A stretch of DNA of 64,000 nucleotides from Lepidonotus clava (GCA_936440205.1 OW387150.1:18326152-18390151); one strand, 5' to 3'. Positions 1 through 11,600 are shown, numbered from the stretch's first letter. Program-made: numbers and translations. Notes: generated by a model not told the origin, from the sequence alone.

Positions 1-467
1 AGTTAACGACTTATTATATTCATAGGCCCCTATGTTGTGTATACAAATCAAATCTGCTTTTCAGACACCATTGATTATTCCCAAGTGTCCTTTTTATGAT
101 AGGGACCTACATTGAGAAAGGTAGATTTATTTAACAAATTTAAACATGTTTTATTTTCCCACTGTAATTGTTTTCGTGTGCTGTGCGAAAAATATTATCA
201 TTGATATAAATATGAAACTAGCAGAAGCTATTGATCCATCTATGTACAGACTTATGACTGCTCCCAAGATATCCCATTTCAAAATGGACTGCAGCTGAAT
301 AGCACGAAAAGATACGTTTACAGAAATTAAGGGAAACATAATATAGTGGTTTGCCTTGTTCCTCTTCTGAGGTGCGTCACGGTCAGTGGGCCAGTTCGTG
401 TAATTATTTGGACACGGTGCATAGTCACAAGCTACAGGTGTTGCCATGATTGTCCGAAGAAACACAC

Positions 468-539
468 GGGGGTATAGCTCAGTGGTAGAGCATTCGACTG
501 CAGATCGAGAGGTCCCCGGTTCAAATCCGGGTGCCCCCT
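468..539 (+). tRNA. tRNA-Cys (anticodon GCA)
   Basis: A complete 72-nt cloverleaf decoding UGC/UGU. The acceptor arm pairs GGGGGTA with TGCCCCC, followed by discriminator T. The D arm carries AGCTCAGTGGTAGAGC. The anticodon arm TTCGA/TCGAG closes a CTGCAGA loop with anticodon GCA at 500-502. The T arm is CCCCGGTTCAAATCCGGG, which also supplies the internal Pol III B box; the A box is in the D arm. There is no intron and the CCA tail is not encoded, as expected for a eukaryotic nuclear gene. From memory the sequence is nearly that of vertebrate tRNA-Cys. Confidence 0.97.
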
Positions 540-540
540 C

Positions 541-545
541 TTTTT
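541..545 (+). terminator. Pol III terminator of tRNA-Cys
   Basis: A run of five T directly after the tRNA 3' end, the usual RNA polymerase III stop signal. Confidence 0.8.
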
Positions 546-854
546 GTATATACATATTCAATACAGTATATACAGTATTCGTTTATGTTTGTATACCTTG
601 GACACCAAGTGTCTGGTGGCAAGAATGATTATTATGCCTAACTAATAATAATGGTCGAGAACAGAAATATTTTAATTATATGTTATGCTAAACTTCAGTA
701 TGGATTATCTTTAATAAAAACGGAGTATTCTATCAAAATGAACATACTCATTGTCAATATAGACTTCTAATTGACAGGGTATACATACTGAAGTAGGCCA
801 AATTGTAAAGGAATTCACAGACGTCTATGCCTAATGTGTCTACCAAACATTTAA

Positions 855-1345
855 AAGGGGTAGGGCTATTCTAAAATTATGCTCCAAAAGCATTAGTGCC
901 TTTTTCCAAATGGTCCAAATGAGCAATATAAGACATGTGGATGAGTAAATATAGACCCAGAATAATTGGCATGTAGGCAAAGAATAATGTCAAACTCAAT
1001 TTCAAAGTGGGGTCTGTTGACAAAAACTTCGTTACAGAGCAGATAAAGGCAACAAATTTGATATGAGGCGCCTCTGAGGCATAACTAGCAAATCTGGAAG
1101 GGGAGCCAGCATGAAATATCAAAATGAAATTTTGTGAAATTTCTAATGTTTTTAAGCATTTGAGATTTGAGTTATTTAACTTAATTTATTAGCTATCTTA
1201 GATTAGGTCTCTTGTATAGATTCCAAAGGCAAATAATTTGATTCCCTGTTCCTTAATCTTCCAATTTTGAGACTAACAATGTGTTTCTAGCCATTTTAGA
1301 AGCTGAGGTATAAGATTACGGATAAAGACCTTGTTTTAAAATGGA
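855..1345. repeat. Dispersed repeat related to the 12.4-14.0 kb element
   Basis: The stretch with 'ggggtctgttgacaaaaa', 'gcgcctctgaggcataact' and 'caaatctggaaggggagcca' recurs in diverged form at about 12,998-13,110 and, inverted, at about 13,865-13,970. It is probably a remnant of the same transposon family. No gene is seen in it. Confidence 0.6.
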
Positions 1346-1361
1346 AAATCAAACTTTACTG

Positions 1362-1570
1362 AGGGGGTGGGATGGTATAGTGTCCTCGCCTCGCACATGA
1401 CCAAACCTCGTTGAATCTTGTCTGTGCCTGCTCTACCACCTTGTCTTGCCGTTGTTTCCACCACCATATATTCGCTCATTGACCTGCATGTACAGTCAAA
1501 ATGTGATTAGTCCTGATATAGCTGAAACATTGCTGAGCAGATATTAAACTCCAACAATCATCATCACCAA
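1362..1570 (+). repeat. Possible tRNA-derived SINE
   Basis: An A-box-like 'tggtatagtgtcc' is followed about 50 bp later by a B-box-like 'cgttgaatctt', then about 120 bp of non-tRNA body ending in a short 'atcatcatcacc' tail. This is the layout of a tRNA-headed SINE. The boxes are degenerate and no target-site duplication was found. Confidence 0.4.
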
Positions 1571-1904
1571 ACATTACTCCATTTGCTAGCAGTATTCACC
1601 AGGTGGCAGCAAAAGTAGGAAGACTGTGAATGGGGCTCTGCTGACCGAGCCTGACGCCCTCCCCCTTTGATTAAGGTCAATTTCTGTGAGAGCACACGTC
1701 CCCCCATCCGATGTTGTCCTTAATTATTCAATTTGTAACTTGAGTTTTTCAATTACATTAGAAGATAGCCTCAAAGGAAATCAGCAGATACATGAATTCG
1801 ACCATGGATTAGTGCACGTTTTCTGCACAGTAGATGCATGTCATCTATACATTATTGAATCGAAACGGGTATTGGCCTGAAAAACATATCATAACTCTCC
1901 CTGA

Positions 1905-2356
1905 CAATAAGCCCATCCCACATTGAGTATATCCCAGTGTGGACAAGGGCTGGACAAAATTACTGTATAAGCCATCCTTCTCTCCCAGAGTTTGGATTAC
2001 TGGAATAACTAAGAATTATGTTTTTCTTTATCCCCAAGTACTGATAAAATGTTATGATTTCTTAGATTTTACCAATTGACAGATTTTCAGATTTGCCAGG
2101 CAATCAAAATGCTGCAGTTTAGAGAAAATAAGGTTGGACATTATAGGTTGGGCTGACAGGCTTTAACATTGGTTCCTATGGGAAAAAGGCAAATATATAA
2201 AGCTGCATTTTACAAATTTTAGGAGCAATTTGTCACCCAAACCACCAAGGTTCATTTTGATTTACACTTCTATCTTTGGGGATTGAATCAGGAAGAGATT
2301 GCTGTGTAACTTCATGGTGAAATGTGTTGTTCATGTATACTGGGATGGGCTTATTG
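1905..2356. mobile_element. MITE family A, copy 1 (uninterrupted)
   Basis: A 452-bp element bounded by perfect 16-bp inverted repeats, CAATAAGCCCATCCCA at 1905-1920 and its complement at 2341-2356. The interior aligns along its length with the copy at 5305-6436, apart from a second element inserted there. It encodes nothing; it is a non-autonomous DNA transposon. The superfamily is unclear because no clean target-site duplication is visible. Confidence 0.85.
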
Positions 2357-4560
2357 GATGACCACATTTGGTGCTGATTCGGGAATTCAATAAAGGATTG
2401 GTCCGCATTATATAGGCTAAAGGCCTGTTCTCACCGAACAACATTTAGCTAGTACCTAAGGCCTATCGATGGCTAATGACTCCCAAGGATTCAGTAATAA
2501 GAAAAACATTATGAACATATTTGTTTTTCTTATCTGAAAGATAAAAGACAGGTTCTGCAGTCGTTTACCTTCGTTTGCCTTCATTTTACAAGCATCCCAC
2601 CCACTATGTTGTGTTTCCACTGAATGACTATAGTGATAACCACAATATTAGTGAATCTTTGACTGTTACGTATGGTCCTTACCTCAGTGTCCCTTGTGCG
2701 AACGGTGCTGATAGATTTCCACGAAATACTTATGATTACCAACGACTACACCAAACATTCGGCCGGTGTGCACGGAGACCTTGCTTTGATAATTCAAAGG
2801 TTACCAATTCTCATGTCTGGTCGCAGCATTTCTCCTCCTTGTGTAGTTAACGTTTTTAGTCATTGCCAACAAAAGATGGAAGGTTGGGTCATGGATCCAC
2901 CCGTGGTAACAGTTTTGTATACCTGGGGGCATCTAGTGTAGATATCATTTTATAACAAATAGTGATTTTAAAAAACCGATTATCATCAGGGCATGCAATT
3001 TGCCGATAATAACATGTCATTTTATTGCACGGTATTGTTGGGGAAATACATGGCAAGACGCTCGGTCTTTCTAGACTATACAAGCATAAACTCGTACAAC
3101 AATCCATTAATGGCCACAGTATAAGCCTCCCACTTAAAACGTAAGATAAATTATATATTCATTATACTATTGGTGAGTTTATCTGCTCATACAGTAAAAA
3201 ACATATTGGTACTAACATAGTTTGCCGTTGAAGATTAGGTTACAAAATGAAAAGATAAGATTAGGTTACACAATGAGAAATTGAGAATTTGCTGGTTGCA
3301 CTTCTGGTTATTAGTGATGCACAAATATTGGTGTGAGTCATAGTCATCATTTTGGATGTTGTGAGGTGTAGTCTTTGAAAAGGAAGTAGATCTATAAATT
3401 ACTACATTAATCCAATTGTCCCCACTGCGAATTAGTGGAACAAACCATGTTTGATGATCTATACAGCAAACAATGATGTTGTTGGATACCTATTTGGAGT
3501 GTTTCTTTACGCAATTCCCCATACGGAGGACAAAGAAGCATAATGGATAAAAGCTATATGCATCTACTGTGCCTTAAATACACATGGTTCGTCGTATCAG
3601 CACTCTATACTTCTATAGTTTTTAACTAGATTATGATGATAATTATTTGCAACCTTTATTAAAGTGGCATAAGGCTTATTAGCACTTCCATAAGAGTTTC
3701 CGTGTGCACCATTACTGTTCTATAACAGTGGTCCAAATATTATGTAATTAATAAATATTGTAATCAATAGTATATCAAATTGGGGGGCCAGCCGGCCAAG
3801 TGCTGCCTATTTGTACGTCGTCACTGATATTTGTTCCATTCTATTATGTGCGCGACAAAATATCATGGATTGATTTCATTGTACATGCAATATGTTAGTA
3901 GCACGAAAATAAGAATTTGGAGCTTGTTACCTATGTAGGCCTATAGTCATTTGTAGGCCTACGCATGTGACTTCGTTTGCATGGTCCTGCCGGTATGTGT
4001 GATACTGCATGAATGCATTCTATATAATACCCAACAGTTTCGCTTTGAAATGACTTTATTAAAAGTAAAGAACAAAGTAGGGCTATGTATCGTGTAAGCA
4101 GTATATAAACATGGGACTATACCTAGGGCATATCTAAACAGACAGGTTGCATGTACTGAATATCTCATTTAACAATTTGATAGCCCTATATGCCTATTAT
4201 CATTATTATCATAGCAGATACCATATCATGTACTCGCGGTCTGGTCTGTTAAGTGTATTAACACTAGCCATTAATAATATGCTGCATCTTGTCATTGGCA
4301 TTGTTGCTTGCAAAGAAGAAAGATGTCTAGCTTACCTAAGCAAAACTATGACTGACTATAGGCCTTACGGGGCAGTAACAATCCTCCTATACACTACAGA
4401 TAATCATGGGTTTTTACCACCAATAATACCTTTTAGTCCCTGAATGATAATGGACCAGTCCTCTACCGCTATCATGACGTCATACCAGTGCTGTGGCAAG
4501 CTGTGGTAGTTTCAGATGTTATTCAATGTTTGCCCTTACCATCTCTCAACCGCCTCTTGT
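2357..4560. other. No recognised gene
   Basis: This stretch holds only short open frames without recognisable domains. From about 3,745 to 4,170 there is a dispersed repeat, entered separately. Confidence 0.5.
3745..4170. repeat. Dispersed repeat, copy 1
   Basis: Blocks here ('atcaatagtatatcaa', 'cattctatataatacccaac', 'ataaacatgggact') recur in the same order at about 7,275-7,590 as diverged versions. The element type is unknown and no inverted termini were found. Confidence 0.55.
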
Positions 4561-4619
4561 CACTAATTCGCACCCTGCGCGCCGTCCTAAAGACTAAACC
4601 TTGTCAGTCATTCACATCC

Positions 4620-4860
4620 TCTTATTAGGCGCAGCGCGCATGACTGTAATTTCTCCGCGCGACACGCCTACGCATGCGCAGCTTTCACCGGAACCGGCAG
4701 TCGGCCATCTTAGCCCGGCTTGACCTGCGGAAGTCCGGGGCGTCGGGGGTCGGGCCCACCTTACCTGACCGGAGGTAGTGATGTGGTGGGAATCCGATTG
4801 GTATGACGGACGTTATGCCTGCCTCTGCGCCTGCGCGAGAGTCGACCAGAGTTTGTTTCC
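4620..4860. promoter_or_regulatory. CpG-rich promoter-like patch (NRF1/ETS/YY1 motifs)
   Basis: A GC- and CpG-rich block in AT-rich surroundings. Within 45 bp it holds an NRF1-type palindrome cgcatgcgca (4671-4680), an ETS site accggaa (4687-4693) and a reverse YY1-type site ggccatctta (4703-4712). This combination is typical of CpG-island promoters of widely expressed genes. Strong splice-donor-like sequences lie nearby: CAG|gtaagg on the - strand ending at 4765, and gag|gtagtg on the + strand at 4774. No coding exon that it would serve was recognised, so direction and target are unknown. Confidence 0.45.
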
Positions 4861-5304
4861 TGACATGATAGGACGTCCACGTTAGTTCTATGCAGACGTT
4901 GGTTCTGCTGTGGTTACAATGCCTTTAGGCCTAGGCCTATAACATAAATGGCATGATAACATTGCCATTCCTCAACGATTATCAATGCACCTCTAGAAAT
5001 ATATAGGGCATACATGGGGTTTTAATACATAAGGGGGCACAATGCCTAGGGTTCAATGCGTTTTAGTTAGGCCTTCTTTCCTATTCGGGTGATTTCCCAC
5101 ATTTGGTGCACCATTGAGGTTGGACAAAAACGTCATGTAGATCTAGTTCATCCCATTTCAGTTCATTCGTCTCTGTAAAGAAAGAAATTCGAAAATGAAT
5201 CCTCACGTCGTTCTATACAATTAACATAAGCGATGGCCATTTCTAAACGGTAATGCAATTTACCTGCAAACATTTATACATGGGGCTTGCGAGGGTATCG
5301 GATA

Positions 5305-6436
5305 CAATAAGCCCATCCCACATTGGGTATATCTTAAGGTTGGACAGGGGTTGGACAAAATAGCTGTACAAACCATAGGCCTAATTGTTTCCAAGAGTTG
5401 GGGTTACTGAAATAAGCAAGACTGTTTTTCTTATACCCTCAAGTACTGCTTGAACATTATGATTTCTTAATTTTTATCAATTGACAGATTTGCAGGTTTG
5501 CCAACCAATCAAAATGCTGTATTTCAGGGCAAAATAGGGTTGGACGTTATAGGCTGAGCTGACAGGCTTTAACCCTTTCACTGCCGGATAATTCAGGGGA
5601 TACTTATCTATCAAATGCACATTATCCTTCCAATGAACAGTTAGTTGTTATTTTCCCATAATAATTGAACACATCAAAGACTGTTTTGCTGTTCCTGTAA
5701 TCACTTGTGAATTTTTTGAAATTTGGTTGCCATGGTAACCAGGTAGCCAACACTAACAGAAAATTGGTAAGTTTTGCACATTTTTCATAATTTTATTTCT
5801 ATTTTTGACCAAAACATTTATATAAATGCATCATGATATACTTAGAAGCTCTGCAAGGCTATCTAAATCACATAGACTCATGGAAGATGCATTCCATAAG
5901 TCTAATGTGTCTAAAATAATTTTGGAAAGTCATTTTCTTGACTTTTTCTGGGATGATCATATGCTATATAAATGTGCAAACTATTCCTCAAAGTACTGAA
6001 ATATCCCTAAATCAACGTGATATGATATATTTAGGATATAATTAAATGAGAAACATCAAAAACAAGCAAATTAAGGTTAAATTGGGATAAAGGTATACTT
6101 TTGAAGCAATTAAGGTGATATTGTGAAATTATGAGACAAATTGGGGGATTCCTGGGGATTCCCCAGGGATTCCCTGGTGCTATATTTAGCTCAAGGGGGT
6201 TTCCCCTTTTGGCCATTATAGCGGCCTCTGGCAGTGAAAGGGTTAACATTGATTCCTATGGGAAAGAGGCAAAAATGTAAAACTGCATTTTACAAATGTT
6301 AGGAGCAATCTGTCAACCAAATTGCTTTGGTTAATTTGGTATCATACAACTCTCTTCAGGAATTAAGCAGGTAGGCAATTCTGAAAATATTTCATAGTAA
6401 ATGTTAATGTTTGTGAAAACTGGGATGGGCTTATTG
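5305..6436. mobile_element. MITE family A, copy 2, interrupted by a TTAA element
   Basis: It has the same 16-bp inverted repeats as the copy at 1905-2356 (5305-5320 and 6421-6436) and the same interior. It is split after 'gacaggctttaa' by a 670-bp TTAA-flanked element. Without that insertion it would be 458 bp, close to the 452 bp of copy 1. Confidence 0.85.
5573..6242. mobile_element. TTAA-flanked MITE (piggyBac-like), nested
   Basis: The ends are CCCTTTCACTGCC and its complement GGCAGTGAAAGGG, flanked on both sides by TTAA (5569-5572 and 6243-6246). The sister copy of the host element has a single TTAA at this point (about 2162-2165), so the duplicated TTAA was made by the insertion. TTAA targeting is characteristic of the piggyBac superfamily. 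No transposase is encoded. Inside is the palindromic 'ggttgccatggtaacc', also found in the 12.4 kb relative. Confidence 0.88.
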
Positions 6437-7139
6437 GCTATATTGACAAGAAAATGGGCAATTATTTTCTTTTATATTCGGATAATAAGCACATCACGTT
6501 TCCCAAAATTAATGTTAGTCTTCAGATTTAAAACTATCTTTACATAGGCCTAAACAGATTTCAGTAGATCCACATTGCTCATTTTTCACAGAATGTCGCT
6601 AGTCTTATAATTTCTCCGTAGGTCTACATACTTCCCCTGGTGCTTTGTAGGTTCTTTGCAGAATTAACAAAGACCATATATGTTCTAAGGGAATGGTGAC
6701 ACATATGTATACTATATTGGGATCTGCTCATGCAGGGCTTTGTGGGGGTCCCAATTGCAGTGCTGTACCCACAAGACTATCCCAATTCTCCTTATCTATA
6801 GCTGTAACAATGCTGATCCTCCCCAACCCGAGTATCACTTGGCATAAAGATAGAGGTCTGAAGCTGTCATTTCCGACTTTATTGAGGGGTAACTGGTTGC
6901 CGAGAGAGCCCGTTCCCTCACGCTTAACCGCTCCCAACGCCCAAATTACGGCTGAACGTTGGAGTACCATGTGATGCGGCCTGTGATCTTGTGCTTGTTG
7001 TAGTGTGGTCGTAATGCGCTGGGTGTAGTCGTAGGGTATGATCAACGGTATTTATGGTGTGAGTATAGTGTGCCTACACCCACTGACCTCAGGGTACGAG
7101 GAGGTCCTGTCATTGGGCCTGTAAGTCCCTACTCATGTG

Positions 7140-7232
7140 AATGGTTCAAAACTACTCCGCATTGGATAGCTTCTGGCCTCTTGGATAGCATATAGCATCT
7201 ATAATGCTAGTTCGAATCCTGATTTTCACAAA
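7140..7232 (+). repeat. tRNA-like fragment / possible SINE head
   Basis: A good B box, agttcgaatcc, near 7,211-7,221 is preceded by a weak A-box-like stretch. No cloverleaf can be folded by eye, so it is called a tRNA-derived repeat and not a tRNA gene. Confidence 0.3.
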
Positions 7233-7274
7233 TGATTTAGGATAAAAAAAAATCATGCATGAATTGTCAAATGG

Positions 7275-7590
7275 TTAACGAATGTTGCAATCAATGGTAT
7301 ATCATGTCTGGGCCCTCCAAGGGCTTTGCCTTTTTGCGAGACTTTGCATACAAAAAAATGCATCTATAGTCAAATATAGGATAGCTGCTAATATCATATC
7401 CTTAATGTATACTAGTATATGTCACTTAGCGGGAATACATTCCATAATACCCGACGATTTTGCTTGGATTGATTCCATTTCATATATTGGACAAAGTGTG
7501 TATGATGTAAGTAGTATAAACATGGGACTTTGGAGCATTTCTAAACCGACATCTTACATGCTTTAACACTATGATAACTATACGTGATAG
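7275..7590. repeat. Dispersed repeat, copy 2
   Basis: A diverged second copy of the 3,745-4,170 repeat, sharing 'atcaatggtatatca', 'cattccataatacccgac' and 'ataaacatgggact' in the same order. Confidence 0.5.
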
Positions 7591-7769
7591 ATTTATATGA
7601 TGATTACCTATACTGCTAGGCTAGGTTTAAAGCGTTAGACATGTAAGAAAAAGAGAATAGTATGATAATAACAGTTGCCAGTGACCAAAGTTTGAACAGG
7701 GTCATAACAGGTCTCTCTACACTGTATTTCGGTGGGAATCGGACTTTCGAAAGACATCTTATACATTCT

Positions 7770-8005
7770 CCATTATGTGAATATGTTTGCTACGCCCACT
7801 AATGCAAAGATAATGTTTGTTATCATCTAGGCTTTAGTTAACTCAACTGCATCAAAGTATTATGGCCACTAGTATAATGAGAATGTTTGCTATCCTTTTG
7901 GTTGACGTTAACTCGATCGTAGCAAAGTGCTAGGGCCGCTAATACAATAACAGATGTTTGCTATTCTTTTGGTTTACGTTAACTTAACTAATCTCACGGG
8001 AGTGT
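7770..8005. repeat. About three imperfect ~80-bp tandem units
   Basis: Units share 'aatgtttgctat', 'ttttggttnacgttaact' and 'gcaaagt.ct..ggccactaat'. The copies are clearly diverged. Confidence 0.55.
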
Positions 8006-8204
8006 AACTATATATACTGCTGCTATACGGGAGACATATGTATGAAGGACTGGGGTCGATCTGGTATTTTTATATAGGCCTAATAAAAAGTCAGAGGCCC
8101 CGGATCAGAGGGGGTTCGACATAGGCTAATCAGGGACTTGAAATTGTATATAGGCCTACAACATGAGTTGTACATGAACCTCAGTTCACGTAGATTTGGT
8201 ATGT

Positions 8205-8515
8205 TGGCTACACCCCTGACCTGTCGGCTGTTCCCTCCTCCCATACTCCGAGGGATCCCTGACCCTCACCTATCGGCGCCTCCGCTCCCCTCATGCCCTG
8301 AGGGACTCCTGGCACACACCCATCAACCCTTACTTTCCCCTCTTGCCGAGACTGACCCTGTGCCTCACCTGTTCGCCCTTCCCCTACCGTCCCCTCGTGC
8401 CCTGAGGGACCCCTGACTATACACCTGTCGGCCCTTACTCCCCTCCCGCCCAGAGGGACCCTTGACCCTCACCTGTCGACTCTTGATACCCTGTTCACAT
8501 GCCCTCAGAACCAAA
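8205..8515 (+). repeat. CT-rich minisatellite, about six ~50-bp units
   Basis: Imperfect units centred on 'cacctgtcggcccttactcc' and 'gccctgagggacccctgac' are repeated about six times. The open frames over it are proline/leucine-rich products of the repeat and do not look like a real protein. Confidence 0.6.
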
Positions 8516-8751
8516 CCTCTCGGACCTCTAGGCCCACTCTCCTTCGCTGTTTCTTTGCTTTCCCTTGGCTCTCTTTTCCCATCCCCTGCTTTAAAACTAA
8601 GGATTGCGTTTTTTTACAAGAACATCCATAGGGACACATATAGGCCCTAAGATATCTACTCACACTCTATTTTCTCCTCTTTTTTGTACTTCAGGTCCCA
8701 ATCAAGAGGAGACTCCTTTTCCATCTAAGCTACAAGGCACAACCACGGCTG

Positions 8752-9668
8752 CACTGTAAAAAGTAAATGCTGTAGATTTACAGCAAAATTTGCTGGCAAC
8801 AAAGTTTCCAGCAAATTTTGCTGTAGAATTACAGCAGATCATGTAATTTAAACTTTACAGTATTTATTACTGTAGACCTCTTACAGCAAAGGTTGCTGTA
8901 TGATTACAGCACTTCATATACTGTAAATTCTACTGTATTTAGTACTGTAGATGTTGTACAGTCATGTTTGCTGTAAGCATACAGCAAATGAAGCACTGTA
9001 TTTCTACAGCAAAATTTGCTGGCAACAAAGTTTCCAGCAAATTTTGCTGTAAATTTACAGTACATTTGTATTTTTACAGTACTCAAAATTAAAAGTTATT
9101 TATCACTAAATTTACATAGAATTCCCTAATAAATCTAATTAATTGTTAATTACCCACCACAAACCAATGTATACTGGATGTGGGATGTATCTCTGCCAAG
9201 TTAATTAGCAGATATACATACATTGGGTGATGTTGTAGAAGATTTAACACAGATGACAATGTCTAATAACTTGACTTAAAACTAAAAAGGTGTCTACACG
9301 TGAACATTATTTATGATTGAAATTATAAAGATAATTTCTATGGATTTCAACTATCTAACACATTAGATTAGTTATTACATGTATTAATAGCTATTTAAAT
9401 CCATTAGATTTAATTAATTCATCCTGCAAACTGGATTTAAAGTAGTATACTACCAACGTTTTTCACCTTCTAAACATTTGCCCCACCTGGTGGTCAGGGC
9501 CTCTACAGTAGTAGGTACTGTAAACCTACAAGTTTACCATGTATTTCCAAATTTACAGTAACTAACTTGTAATTTTACATTACATGTCACTGTTTATTTC
9601 TTTACAGCAAAAAGTGCTGTAAACATACTGTAAACATTACTGTAGATATACATTAACTTTTTACAGTG
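8752..9668. mobile_element. Palindrome-rich DNA transposon with CACTGTAAAAAGT ends
   Basis: A 917-bp element beginning CACTGTAAAAAGTAAATG and ending CATTAACTTTTTACAGTG (inverted repeats with few mismatches). Both flanks are crowded with short alternating motifs, ctgtaaa and tacagc. The block 'ttgctggcaacaaag' followed by its near-complement occurs twice (about 8,800 and 9,020). The middle (9,090-9,480) is ordinary AT-rich sequence. No transposase is encoded, so it is non-autonomous. Confidence 0.8.
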
Positions 9669-9965
9669 TGGAAACCTAAAGAAATTGTGCTGACTGGATC
9701 AGAAGTCTCGCGGGATTCTCTAGATCTCAGGAAATCAGCCACAGCTCTATTTTCAGTTCCGGTTTTCCCAGTGTTGAATCAGCCCAAACACACAACAGCC
9801 CTATTCCAGGACTAGCCCTCTTTTTCTCCACTCTATTCACCCCCAGAGAAAAGGCCGCACTACGTTGTGTCGGTGGGCGGAAGGATCTGGCGTCGGACAG
9901 CGGTGATTTGGTCCATTGACAAACAGGGTTTCGGCGCGACTTGTAACACGCGGACAGATGAATCT

Positions 9966-9982
9966 GTCGCCCCCTGGTGGCG
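9966..9982 (-). promoter_or_regulatory. CTCF-like binding motif
   Basis: Read on the - strand, CGCCACCAGGGGGCGAC is an almost ideal match to the CTCF core motif (CCAnnAGGGGGCGC). This is a motif match only; CTCF is conserved across bilaterians, but occupancy cannot be seen from sequence. Confidence 0.45.
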
Positions 9983-11219
9983 TTGGGCCGAACCAGGAGG
10001 CGCTAAGACTGTTACTTATACGGGGACCGCTGGTGACCGGGCTGTTGTAGGTCTCAATGCGGCTTACCGCCGGCAACAGGTTCAGCATGGTAATAAGGGC
10101 TGAAAAGGGGAGTCAGAAGGAGTGGTCTCCATGACACATGGAGAATTTGAAAAAAAAAAACACTATTATTTGTCCTCTCAACTATTTTTACTTGAGCTTA
10201 ATTATTGCTTTTTTCACATGACCCTACTTTCTATCAATCTATTTCTTTAAATGAATCCTTCATAAACTTGTCCTAATGTGTTCCTAGTGAATGCAAGCAA
10301 ATTGTATGTCTGCCTTATTTGTATAGCCTAGGTCCCACCCTTCAAGTATCATAGAGGTACAATAGGTCTAAATTGAAGATACCCCTCCCCCCCTTTCTTT
10401 TACTTTTCTTCCTTTCCGTGGTGGGGACACAAGGGGAGAATGCCGCGGATATGTACAAGAAATAAGAAATGTTCTAATATCTATAAACAACAAGGATCTG
10501 GCACCAAATCCCCCCTTACTGGAATACAAACTCCTGAATTCTCTTCGGCCTTTCACCTGCCCTGGCCACCTCTTTAGTTGTTTTAATCATGACAGGGTTC
10601 ATTGAATGTATAAGCCCTATATGTGTAAAATGGTTAGTCACGTCGTCGCTTTTAGAGGTTTAGAGGTCCCTAGAGTGCCAACTCAATTACAACGCCAAAT
10701 CCCGGCGCGCCGAGACCGCGCCGCGAGAGTTGGCGAGACTTGGTCCATGTGCGTCATACATACACGTGTTTGGCCCCCGATAACTTAGGCCCTGCTATCT
10801 TTAACCACCGACAACCTGAACTGGTCATGAGGGATTGATTGTTATGAAGTGTCTATAAGGCAAATAGTGACTGAGAACTGAGTCATTGACCTCCAGTTTT
10901 CTTTTTTTTTCAATTGAGACCGAGGACCGGAACATCCGGAAGAGAAACAGAACTTAGGTGTAGGCCTATACTCTTTCAAGGGAACCAACAGCAATAGATT
11001 ATTTAGTTAAGTTGTAAATTAAAGTAGTCTATCTTAAGCCTGTCTTATAAAGTATAAGTAATAACAATCTTAAAAATAATTCATTGAGAGTGATTCCATT
11101 CCTATTTTTTCTGTGAACATAATGGAAGGATCGCTGGTCCGCATTACTTGAGGCTTATAGTATTGTGATGAATGCCTATTCATCCAAATACGTAAAGAGA
11201 CCAAATAAGAGAAAATAAG

Positions 11220-11375
11220 GTAATATGACAAAAAGTATATGTGTTCGTAAAAGGAACGAAAGTGTAAAGGAACGAATATGTAAAGGAACGAAAGTGTAAA
11301 AAGCCCAAGAAAGAGGCCCGAATATGTAAAGGAACGAAAGTGTAAAGGAACGAATATGTAAAGGAACAAAACCCG
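11220..11375 (+). repeat. Tandem repeat of 'tgtaaaggaacgaa(ag/ta)'
   Basis: About seven units of 14-16 bp, 'gtgtaaaggaacgaata', with one interruption near 11,300. It sits directly upstream of the promoter-like module at 11.38-11.5 kb. Confidence 0.75.
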
Positions 11376-11377
11376 GA

Positions 11378-11600
11378 AAGATGTAAACCGGAAGTGGTAT
11401 GTAAACCGGAAACGAGAAATGTAAACCGGAAGTGACGTCAGTTGTAGATCACGTGACCGAAAGCAGCCAATCAGAGCTGACCTCTAGGGTATATAAAGGG
11501 GCGGTGAGGCCCGAATAAACAGAGTTCTTTAACAGTTCTCCTTGTGTCCAGACGTGTCTTCTTCCCTTAAACAACTGCCGAGATGAGCCGATATGAGTCA
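11378..11600 (+). promoter_or_regulatory. Compact Pol II promoter module, possibly in a fossil LTR
   Basis: In about 120 bp, in classical order, lie three ETS-type sites (aaccggaa), a CRE (tgacgtca), an E-box (cacgtg), a CCAAT box (agccaatcag, from 11,465) and a TATA box (tatataaagg, from 11,490). An AATAAA follows at 11,514-11,519. A TATA box so close to a polyadenylation signal is the usual plan of a long terminal repeat, so this may be a solo LTR. No primer-binding site, partner LTR or retroviral protein was recognised. Confidence 0.45.

Noticed and set aside
151-628. Open frames overlapping the tRNA gene on both strands
   Set aside because: The tRNA explains the sequence; the frames have no domain.
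2575-2941. Two overlapping + strand frames of about 90 codons
   Set aside because: No domain, no splice context, repeat-rich surroundings.
8138-8650. Proline-rich open frames on the + strand
   Set aside because: They are translations of a CT-rich minisatellite.
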